Positions 1-11,800 of a stretch of DNA of 64,000 bases are shown here, in pieces. The notes below the pieces were generated by a model that did not search any database, was not told the DNA's origin, and worked only from the letters and a program-made list of their open reading frames with translations. A program made the position numbers and the translations under genes. This stretch comes from Phoronis australis (taxonomy: Eukaryota > Phoronida > Phoronidae). The DNA lies in the NCBI GenBank assembly GCA_002633005.1, contig NMRA01000012.1, positions 1,708,109 through 1,772,108 of the forward strand, in the 5' to 3' direction. Every line of letters begins with the position of its first letter. Positions within the stretch are counted from its first letter, which is position 1.

Positions 1-2575
1 TTTATGATATTCTAGATCCGCCACTGGAATATCCATTGAATTCCTTCTTGGCACATTAAAGCTCAGATGGCGCCGTCATGAAACATATCCCAGGTTTAAA
101 ACAAACGCTAGCTTACAGACAAAAAATGAACCACAGTAATGAGAAATAGATAAAACAAATTACTTTTCTGTTTATTGTATTTCAGTGATCTTTAAAACAG
201 ACATTTTGAGTTATATTTCTTGCTGCTTCGATAGTATTACTATTAGACATGGCAAATGTTGATTGCTTTATGATTTGATTAGGAATGTGTCAAAAACGAA
301 ATATAAAATAACCCCAATTAAAATCTTCTTGTTCTCTGTGGTTTTATCCCTGGACTGAAACTCTTAGATGTTATTATTGGCTTATTAAACTGCTTTATTC
401 TTATTTTCTCTAACACTGAAGTTGGTCACTTATGACTAAAGCTGAAGCAGTGTTCAGTATAACTCTAAATCCTTAACTCAATCACCTTGGGTAAAAATTT
501 CAATCATCTGATTTACATTTTAAGTACATGCAAATAAATAATTTACATGCTTCATTCACGCCAGCAACCACACAGCACACTTCAGCACATGCAGACACAC
601 GCACAATGACATTAACACGCACACAAACACGGCCAGCGGCAAATCAAAGCTGTATCACAGTTCAGAATCACATGACCAAACAGAAGAAACACTAACAGTG
701 CATGATGACACACTTTCTTAAAGACCCAAAGCATGTGGTCTTGATGAACAAAACTCCATGCAGGGCATTCTGTATTACCCTTTGTTAAAATCTTTGACAA
801 TATTAAAATCCTATATTGGTATCTCTGTGAACAGCTTGCTAGATAATTTTTGAGACATGGAGTGCTTGACCTACAAAAGCCGCCTTTGTGTCATCCATGG
901 AACAAATACAATCAGTTGGACTAATCAGACCAACTGCCAAGAGAAGATCAGTTTTATAACAGCGTTTTTGACATCGAAAGGAGGAGGAGGACTAGGATTA
1001 CAAGTATAGATTTCTTTTCCTCTTACACCAGCTAAGTACTTTATTAAGTAGAGCCCTGTCATATTACAAAGACACTGCAATAATGTCAGTCTAAGGACCA
1101 GTTTTGAGCCCCATGCATGAACATCAGATTCTTTGAAAACCTGACATTTTTCTATATAGCTCATCAGGGTCATGCGTTCAATGCATTCTGGGATTGATAG
1201 TCTTCTTACATGGCTGTCAGTGAAGAGACAAGGTACATTTTTTCGATATGTTTCTTTTTCGCAGTCCACAGCTACTAAATAAAGGCTTTGAACAACGATT
1301 TTCACAACTGATGGCCTTCGTCTGGAAAAAATTCTATTCATACCACAGGTCTTATGCATGGATGAGGTCTGTGCTTCACATCAAGGCTCTCCTTTCCTCA
1401 CCAAGGATTGACCCTGTTCCAGCTACACTGCATAGCTAGTTGTGAAAATATCAATGTTAAATCAACAAAAAATATACCAAAGAAATGAGAGTACATACCA
1501 CCTGTGCTTGACATCCCAGTTGACAGCATTTGCAAAGCGAATGTGCACTTACACACCCAGCATTAGAATTCATTTCCAACACCCCAAGGCATTTTATTAT
1601 TCATTTCTGGTTCAAGAGCATATATTTTTAAAATCGTTTGTTTCAAAATCTCAATCAACTACCAATGTGCTGCGAAAAAGAAAAGTGGTAGACACCATGA
1701 ACAGCGAAGGCTGTTCCCTTTCCATGTAGTTTCATGTTTAACCTTCTCCATCCATCCCAGAATGCACTGCAAGTGTGACCTAGATAACCAGTCTGGTCAT
1801 GTTTTGGGTGACACATAACACCATGTACTGAATGGAGTTCACTGATTGCTCCAATGGGAAGAATCACTGTCAAAAAGTTACTTCATGCAAGTATGAAGTG
1901 ATTTCAGCTTTACCTAATTACCACTGCATGAGACTTCAAAGCCATACACAGTGCCATCTTCGATTTAAAACTCAGCTTAAAACCTATCTTGAATGGTAAC
2001 ACCTGTAAATTTGGTTCCTACAGCATGTTAAAACATAACTCTGAGCCCAACAGTGCCATAAATTGCCAAATGTAAGGTTTCTTGGTTAGCTTTTGTCTAG
2101 GTCACAGTGAGAATCACCTTTTAATTCTAACAGCTACGAACAACACTTGCACACAATGCTGTTCTATTCAGACCTCTGTTCGATGCAACTGTTGTCGGTC
2201 TTTTGTAGTTTGTTTTGGGATCTCGCAGTGATGCAATATGGCACAAAACAGCAATTATGCACCTATCATTTGAAGGACCTAAATTTGCGTGACTGAACTC
2301 GCATTTTTATATTTTGCTAAGGCTTTGCTAGGATTGCTCAGTCCAATACATCTAAAAAAAATTCTGTTGAAGTTAAGCTTTAAAGCTACGCGAGTAAGAA
2401 ATTTTTAAGATGCTGAGTCAGCATTTACACACAATTTCTTCAAATGGAATCACCATAGCATCTGCGATTAGTTTTTTGCCAACAAACTAGATTTTCAATA
2501 TGAACTAAAATTTTCATTACCATGACTACTTCACTGTATATAGCTTAATTTGGTCTCTCATTGACCTCTCTTTTC
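1..2575. other. 3' flank of ROGDI, no confident gene
   Basis: AT-rich sequence. At 6-27 there is a transposon-end phrase repeated near 31159. An A/C-rich stretch (CACAC tracts) lies near 550-630. A 144-residue open frame on the minus strand at 925-1359 matches nothing I recognise and could be chance or 3' UTR. No other gene seen. Confidence 0.5.
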
Positions 2576-2581
2576 TTTATT
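2576..2581 (-). promoter_or_regulatory. candidate ROGDI polyadenylation signal
   Basis: The plus strand reads TTTATT, so the transcript strand reads AATAAA about 190 bases after the ROGDI stop. It is the nearest canonical hexamer I found. Position is the only support. Confidence 0.4.
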
Positions 2582-2772
2582 TAAACTGAATGTGATTTTT
2601 TCTACGACTGATCATACACAGCAGGGGCACCGATAAGATTCTTCAAACTTGTAGCTCGAGTCAAATGAATTTCCAAGAAACACTAATGACTTGGTCACAT
2701 GATTCATCATTTAAAAGCTCTGGTTGTATTGCTAAATGTTCTGAGTATGAACTTGCAAAGCTTGCATAGCCA

Positions 2773-2811
2773 TCATCGGAGATCATCAGAGTACTGGGAA
2801 AACACAGACAC
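2773..2811 (-). CDS. ROGDI: ROGDI coding exon 11 (stop codon)
   Basis: Encodes residues 250-261, VSVFSQYSDDLR, then TGA. It aligns with the human C-terminus, which begins ISVFSSYWS directly after the same LKDK. The acceptor is TTTTCTAG. The 3' UTR follows on the minus strand. Confidence 0.82.
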   Translation of the reverse strand: MSVFSQYSDDLR

Positions 2812-5800
2812 CTAGAAAACAAAAAACTATAAAGGAACAGGCCATTAAATAACTGCACAGCACTTCTGTTAAAGTTATGTAGAACCTTATTGACAAATCC
2901 GTGGCCAAATATCTTCAAAACTTAAATTTTAAGTTAGTTAAAGTATATGTATTTGTATGAATATATTTATATCTTAAGAAAGGTGGAAGCACTGTAGAAT
3001 TGGATTTTTGACTTAATGCAAATCTGCCATTAACTGGGTCAAATAAAATTTATCCAAAAAAGGCATGTTCACAGAAAAACAATGGTATCAAGAACGTACT
3101 AGATGGATATAATTTTTGATACATTTTGATAAATTATTCAAGATAAAACTTCAGAAGCGTTGTTACAATTTTCTAAATCATCATTTCATTTTTGTTTTAT
3201 TTGAAGTTTGAATTTTTTCAGAAAAATCATAAAAGTGCTATTTTTGATAATGCCTGGTGCAAAAGTGGAACAGTTAAAAAATAATTTCCAACAGCTATTT
3301 GGAGAAAAGTGCATAAAGTATGGAATCTGAATGTTTCTGTACCAATATGATCAGCTGTTTCTGAGACATTGTGTTCTGAACTTAGCTAGATTTGGACATT
3401 TTTCTACCAGTGAGGGTGTTTCATCAAAACAGGAGCCCTGGTGTAAAACAGACATCCCGGAGTCAAAAACAGACCCCTGCACATTCAAAACAACTAACCA
3501 GAGCAAAAAACAGGTACCCCGACCTTTAAAACAGGAATCCTGGGGACCAAAAAAAAATTGTCCGGGTTTCCAATCCTCAGGATTCCTGTTTTAAAGGTTG
3601 GGGCTCCTGCTTTTCAGGCTGGTTCGCCATTTTGAAGGCGCGGGGGTCTGTCTCTGGGGTATCTGTTTTACACCGGGGTTCCTGTTTCGATGGAACGCCC
3701 TGTCTATGGTCCTACATAACCTTAACAAGTTAGTGGAAATTCACTTCCATCAAAAGAGAAAAAAACGAGCTCTTACACCAGTTCAGCACCACGAAAAAAA
3801 CAAGCAACCAATGAAAGATGCTTTATATACAAATAAAAAACCTCCGTCAGTAATTAGTGCATTCGTTAACAAAAGATAACACCAAAAACAACGTACCTTG
3901 TCTTTGAGTTGCTGGCATGTTTCCAATGCCAATGTAAATAAAATAATGACTTCATTGAACCACGGAACAGAGCACTCCACCTGGAACAGGAACTTTGTGT
4001 AAACAAGACATAGCTCAGAAGTTGCCAAATCAACATGCAATCTGACTCACTGACAGTTTTAATTGACTTAATCAACAGCGCCAATGCGACCTCAGATCGT
4101 GTTTGGCAACCTGGGAAAAATTCCAAGTCACCACGAGGTCACAAGTGCGAGTTTCAAAGTCAAACAATATTTCCCTCCAAATTCGTTTCAAGGTTTGTGT
4201 TGACTTCCAAATCTGAACTTACTAACAGTTTTCCTAGATTTATTATCTTTGGTTCACAATTGTTCCGTTTATTTCATGAAATCAACACATGTTACCACGT
4301 TCAAATTACAACAGGAAGTAAAGACAGAGAGAAGTCGGAATTGTTTGACACAAATCAAGCAAGATTGGCAAAACTGACAGCATCAGCCCCATGCTGACGT
4401 CTGCGTCCCATGCTCACCACCGAGACAGAATCAATGCATGTAAACCTAATTCATTGGCGTCAGCACCGTTTATTGTGTTTTCAGTTTTGGCGACCTCAGA
4501 TTTCATTTGGCGACGTGGGATTTTTGCCTGTTTGCCAAATGCGACTTGCCGTTTAGCTGATCAAATTTAATTTTACCATTTCCGCAACTACTGGAGCACG
4601 ATTTCATTGTGTGAGTAAAAATTCACTTTTCCTAACTGCACAATGATTGAATAATATTCAATGAGACACTTTTCCTGAACCCCACCTTCAAAAAACAATA
4701 CTATCAAAATATTTCAGACAAAGAAAAGCCATTGTAGCAATGTGGAAGAAAGCTCAACTTCCATTCTTGTACACTTTCCACAAAAACATTTTGCTGCCAA
4801 GATTTACATTGCGACTATGAGTGTGGGCAAGTGGCCCAGCACAACAGCACCCCCTCATCGAAACCCACTCACCTGGCTGCGATCCCTCATTTCCAGTTTC
4901 CGCTGTTGATTACTATGTATGTGATACAATGCCATGACTAGCTTCTGTGCATGGATGTAGAAACTGACAACGTAGTCTTGAGGTAAAGCAGGACTAAGGT
5001 TTTTCTGGAAAAATTAACAAATGTTAAACTACTGCAGTGTGTTAAATACATCCAGCTTATTAAACTAGATTACATAGCAGAGTGTTTACCACATACTAAT
5101 TTTTCACAGTACTTTTTTGCCAACATGTAGTTCAAGGTGTAGTTAAAGTGACTAACGGTATTTCCAGATTCACGGACCCGGTCCATCAAAGAACTCAAAA
5201 GATGGACAAAAATCCCACAAGATGGCACACCAGTTGTCGGAGCTGGCCAAAAATTTGTTCATGCTATCCCATTTATGATGGGAGCATGCCTGCAAAATGT
5301 CATGAGCATACATCCAAGGGTTTTGGCAATAAAGCAGCAGCGGCCGGGCGGACAAACAGACAGGGACGAGGACACAATGCACCCACATCTATTAACACAT
5401 GGGCACATAAAAAAGCATGAAACGCTGTCTTCCAATTAATAGACATAGAGCCACTATGTTCCATAGTCAAGCAGCTTCCACACAATATCACCCCAGGTAC
5501 TGTCAAGAGAAATTTAAGTCTTTTTGTGATAGACCATCAATTGAAACACTTACGATGTTAGTGTTACTAAAAAGCTCGTCAAGACTCTTTTTCTTTGGAA
5601 GTATGAGACACGTGCGGCCTTTGTGCAGACTGTCCATCACACTATCAACTAGCTGAAATAAACAATGAAAATTTTTCAGCTGACGATCTATAGTTAACCA
5701 TAGTTAGCTGAAATAGTAAAAAAGTCAAGGTTACTGAAGCAGCTTTTGAAGCAAGCACATGAGTATTGTTTGATATAGACCATGGAGTGCATAGAGGAGA

Positions 5801-8800
5801 GGGCAGAGGTATGTTGGACCTCAATAACGGAGACAGAGCAAGAAAGGTGTGAAGGAGCTAATGAGATCAAAGCCACTAAAACGAAACTGAGGGAGTGGGG
5901 AAGGGAAGTGGGGAGGGATGGAAAGGGAAGAAGGGAGACAACTCCAGAGCCACTCTACAACAAAGGGAGGGAGCTGTGCAATATGCAAAATAATAGGAGC
6001 GACTGTCTACCTACTTTGAATTAACTCACACCAGGGCGCCTCTTGCGCACAGTTCAAATGTTCCTGTGATCGTCGAACATAAATTAAATTACTGCAGCCA
6101 TATTACTGCCTTGTGTAAAGCAGACGTGTCTCAAATAATTGCCTTAGCTGCATTTGCTTGTGGAAATATTTCTAATGAGTCTACATGACTGGAAGTGAAT
6201 TATGTCAAGAAAACCCAACACAATATCGCATTGTACTCACGAATATGACCTCATTTCTCGACTTGAAGCTGTAACTTTCATCAAAGCTTTCAATTTTTGA
6301 CATGGCACTTAATAGATGGTTGCCAGCATCCTGCACCTGGTACAAACAAGAAAAAGTAAAAATAGCAATCACTATCCCTACAAGTTAATTTATTTAATTT
6401 TAACATGAAACTTTTTAGCACTGTGCCACATTCTAATGAGAAATAGTTCATTTCCTATCTGAAGTTGATTAAAAAGTGGCACCGAGTTATAAATTGTTTT
6501 TTTCAGCCACATGGGGCACCATAAAATGAAATGCGTTCAGTATAAAATTATTTCTAGTTAATTTTATCTTTTTAGATAACAGTTCTGATTTCGCATGTTC
6601 ACACAGTGGACTATGCTTCTCAGCCCAGTTTCGTTGTTGTGAACTTCTTATTCCAGTGCATAACACAGACATGGGAGTGGTCTAAGCACAATGGGCATGG
6701 CCCAAACAGAGGACACACCTGCTGCAGCTTCCATGGCTTGTCTGGTTGAATGACTGACTTGTGGTGGGAGGAGTGTGTTTTGTCCTTGTGCACCTTTAAT
6801 TGGATGTCCTGAAACAAAAAAGTGACAGTAAGCGGTGCGCGACTGACAAGCGACTTTCAAATTTATGTAAACCATTACTTTGACAGTGTCCAAACTTACA
6901 GTTATTTTGATTTTACACTTTAATTGCATTCAAACCTCTGTACCCAGGATCTCATAACAGTACTGCGTTCATGTTGAATTAGTACAGTCAACTGCTGCTA
7001 GGTGGCGCTGCTTCAAAAAAGCAGACGACAACACATTTAGCAGCATAGAGATAACGGAGACATGAGCCGTCATAAAGTACTTGGGTAAAAAAGGAACGAA
7101 ACCAAAAGATATTCATGAAGAGATGCAAAAAACACTCGGAACAGACTCCCCAAGCTACTCCACAGTAAAAAAAGTGGTCAGCTTGTTTCAAGAGGGGTAG
7201 AGAAAGCGTTGAAGATGACCCTCGTCCAGGATGTCCCAAAATATCGACCTCTACTGAAAATGTGCAGAAAATACATGCAATGGTTATGAAAGACAGGCGA
7301 ATGACTGTTCAACATTTGGCAAACACTGTTGGCATCAGCACTGAGTCCGTCTCTAAAATTTTGAGTGAAGATTTGAGCATGAGTAAGCCGAGTGTACGAT
7401 CGGTGCCAAGAATGTTAACTCTGTATCAGAAAATGCAAATTTCAAAGGAACTTCTAGAAAGATTCCAAGCAGATCCACCCAAATTTTCCAGAGGACTTGT
7501 AACCCAGGACGAGACATGGGTCCACCACTTTGACCCGGAATCAAAACAACAAAGTAAACAATGGAAGCACGTGGGTTCCCCAAGCCCGAGAAAGTTCAAG
7601 TTGGGTGCCTATGCGAGCAAAGTTATGGCCCCTGTGTTCCGAGACAGCAAAGGTATTCTGATGATCGACTACTTGCAACGAGGAGACACTGTTACTGGGA
7701 ATCACTATGCATCACTTTTGGAAAAACTCAAAAAAGCAATCAAGGGAAAGATATGCGGGAAGTTTCAGGATGGAGTGATGTTGCTTTAAAACAACACACC
7801 TGCCCATCCTGCCCAAGTTGCGGTGGCTGAAGCAACTAGATGTGGCTTTGAAATCCTTCCGCACCCCGCCTATTCTCCAGACCTGGCCCCGTCTGATTTT
7901 TATTTGTTTCCACATTTGAAAGCCTACCTGCGTGGACGCCAGTATGTGAGCCATGATGACGTCATGAGTGCAGTGGAGGAGTTTCTTGAAGGGCTCCACA
8001 AAAATTTCTTTTACGAAGGCATTGCAAAACTGGAGCACAGATGGAAGGGATGCATTGATGTAAGGGGAGATTATATCGAAAAATGAAAGACAAAATTAGT
8101 TGCTACTGTGTTGTTTTCTGGGTGAGGCTGAGAACTTACTGAACGACCCTCGTAATACGGTAATTATTCATTTATTTCGCACAATATTAAATGCCAAAAT
8201 TAGAATTTTTCTATTTTTCAAACTAAGGCTGGCTACTTTGCTGCAAATATTGGAAATTTTATCAAAAGTTGTTTTGTAACATGTACATAGAACAAGTTAA
8301 TATCGGACGGAAATTGTGTATGTTTGATGCAAAACTTGACAAACCATGTTTTATCCACTATTACGTGTTCAAGAGTTATTGTACAGCAATTTTTCAATCA
8401 CCTTTTGAAGAAGAAGCAATTGTTTGAGAAACTTTGTACATATGAGATAAGCGAGTATGAATGAGAGTTGTATGCAGTACAGTACCACTCTCCACCTCCC
8501 TCTGTCAATCAATAACTAATTTCAAATGATACTGTGTGGTACCCTCGTGGTCTCATAAATACCCACTAACAGCTCATTTATTTTTTATCACCAGACAAAC
8601 AACGCGAGTGTGTGATTGATTGCACATAGTACACAATAATTATATTTCCATAATGCCAACTGTTGTCTGAATAACTCTAGACAATTTAATCTAGATCATC
8701 CGATTTCCTAGTATGTGAAAAAATCTTCAGAATAGGAAACAAGAGAAAATTTACCAAATCGATATATCTTAATTTCCAAGTGATTAAACACAGCCAGTAT

Positions 8801-11800
8801 AAGCAGGCATGGCAGAATTTGAAACAAAAAATGGTGATTTGTAAGACCTAAGTTATCTCACGCAGCAAGGCACAGTTCATAAATACGCTATAATAGCAAA
8901 AAATAATGTGAACATACTGGCCCACCCAAAAGTAAGCCAATGAGCATTAATTATTTTCGTAATAATTCCCAAAAATCCAACAGATTGTTCTAAAGTAATA
9001 TGTTTAGATCGCGATTTCACTCAAATGACATAATTTCACATAATGATAGTGCTTCAAGATCTATCACTTCCAAATTTGAGACATCAAGAGACGTCGAAGA
9101 TATGGCACAAAAACTCAGTTACATGTATTTGGAGACCAGTCCTCAGAAAATCTCAAGAACAGTAAGACTAGAAAAAAAAACAAATGACAAATGTGATAAC
9201 CCCTGGAATGATCTATCCACAGAAAAAAATCAGTAAAATTTGACCAGAAACATTGGAGCTACTGCTTTGCAAATGAAAAAAGGAAAAAAATAGCCACCAC
9301 AGCGTCATCTTGTATCAGATTTCAACAAAAAACCATGGGATTCGAGTCATTCACGAGACACATGTTGTATGTAAATTTCAGGTCGATCCAATATGAATTC
9401 TGATGCATAGCGTCTGATGAAGAAACAAACAAAAAGAATACAAGTAACCGCATTTTATGACAAAGCAAACTTGAAGAAATTTCATTTCACCAAATGAAAA
9501 TCCTCAATTATCTTGTAGTAAAGACTTATCGACCTTATTACAGAGGTCATGCTATAACAAGATACCGTCTTGTTATAACCAGATACTGTCTCCTTATAAG
9601 ATACTATCTCATTACAAGGTAACATTGTGCCTGTGTGATTGTGGAAGGCCTAAAATTTTATTTGACACACCAACCACAGTACAGGATTTTCAACAGAAAT
9701 ACTTTCAAAACTGATACCAGTGTGTTCATGCCGCAACGTCATGCAAAAGGCAGTAATGACAGCTGTCCATACGCTTGAAATAGTTCTGAAATTTCCACAT
9801 CCCAGTCCAGGAACGTTAGTGACGATACTTACTGCTTCACAGATATTATCCCCAAGTAGTGTAACCATGCATTTGATATTCTGTGCACCGCTGAAAATAT
9901 AAACAAAATAGCTACAACAAACAAGGCAAACAGTATGTTCTGAAACTGCAGTGCAGTGAAAACAATTGACAAAGGAGAGCAATATGGTAACATGGAATTG
10001 AAATTAAGATGAATTAATTATTTTCAGCACATGTGCAGCCAAGTTAAGCAGATGTTTTTTACGTATCATCAACACAGCATTTGTATTATAAACCAAATGA
10101 ATAATCCCTAATAAATCAAAAAAATAACTGGAAGCCAATCAGTCAATTCAGAAATGAATTTCACAAATTGTTGGCTACCAACAACCATGAGTACTGTATC
10201 ACACATCATTTTAGTCAATTCCACAACAAGACATGCCAATATTAGAAGCCTAACACTGAAAAACCATTCAAGGTCCACGCAAGTGGGTAAATGTACTGAT
10301 TTCATTACTGTCAATAGGACTTTGTATGAGCCTAATAGGGTAATAATAGGTTGGTATGATCTCTGCTTTTAAATTCAAGTGGCTATAAACATGTTTTAGT
10401 GTCAAAATGTCTTTCTTCACAAGCGTATTATTTTGCTCTTCAAAAGCAATCTTGTCATGTTCTCATTCATTGTTTGAACTGAGATTTGCAATAATGAGAT
10501 GCATAGCAATCCCCTGACAACCATACTATTCCCGTGGCTGAAGCTAACCTGCCAGGCAAACTTCAAGAATCAGTACCATATCAAAAATAAAAACTACACA
10601 CCACTAATTCAGTAACAAATAACACATCTGTTACTGACCACAGCAGTAGAGTAGCTTAAACACTAATTAAAAGTGACCAACTGTTGGCAACAGATTATGC
10701 AATTATATTGAGGTCTGGTGCAAGTAGACATTAAATGCTCAGTATGACATCACAATATACTTTCGCACCTTGTACTACTAGTCTATAAAAAAATTTTGCC
10801 TTATTAGCCAAATGTGTTCAACTTTTCTAAAATGCAATATTGCATTGAAATGAAATAAACAAATGGCCAAAAATGTGACATTCATGTTCTTTGAGTCATA
10901 TATCTGATATTGTTACGACATAGTTTGACTTTTCTGCAAAAATATCATCAAGTTCCTAACTGTATCGACTTCCTTATTTAGAAAGTCATGTGGGTTGAGT
11001 TGATAGGTGGTGCATCACTGCTGCACATTTATTACGAACAAACACCACCCCAGTATACGCAGACGGTGAGATTATTATTGTGTTGACATTACTACTACTT
11101 AGATGACATCAATATGGAATTAAAGTAAAAAAAGAATTATTGGGATGCAGGGAGCCGTGACACAATCTTCCCCCTCTTGGGAGGGCCAGCCTTCATTGTT
11201 TGATGTTACCCAATGTCATCAGACCCCAGCCACCTAGTCTCTGCGTAGGTACAAGGCCAGAATTAAAGCAAGAGTTTCAAACATTTATTCGATTCTCACG
11301 CTACTTTAGCTTTTGGTGTGACAGGGGACTAATGATTTGTGAATCAAGAGTTGACTGAATCAAAATATGTGAACCAAGGAGATGTGAATCAAGAGTTAAT
11401 TGAATCAAAAAATGTGAACCAAGGAGATGTGAATCAAGAGTTGACTGAATCAAAATATGTGAACCAAGAAGATGTGAATCAAGAGAGGATATGGTTTCAA
11501 ATGCTCACCTTGCTTACCAAGTTATCTGACACTTACAGCATCTATTCCAAACAAATAATGCCAAAATATAGTTTTCTTGGTGTTCATTGAACATTCGACA
11601 AAATAAAATTCCCATTATCTGCCATAAAGTAAGTTACCAAACCAGAAAACCTAGAGATAAATAAACAGAAACCTTGAGTGCTGACTTTCAAACAAAAATA
11701 CTTACTTATTACTGCTGAGTAAAAAGCGCTCTGGCTTTACCAAATCATTGGACCCTGAAATGAAAATGCACATTTTTATCTAAACAAGTAATCAAGACAA

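Larger units (their letters stand above)
5005..6718. other. ROGDI introns between exons 6 and 9
   Basis: Covers the introns 5005-5553, 5653-6240 and 6337-6718. The only notable feature is a purine-rich (G/A) stretch near 5880-5935. No gene or clear repeat seen. Confidence 0.5.

Noticed and set aside
1655-1873. 72-residue minus-strand open frame near ROGDI 3' end
   Set aside because: No recognisable domain and no splice relation to the ROGDI exons.
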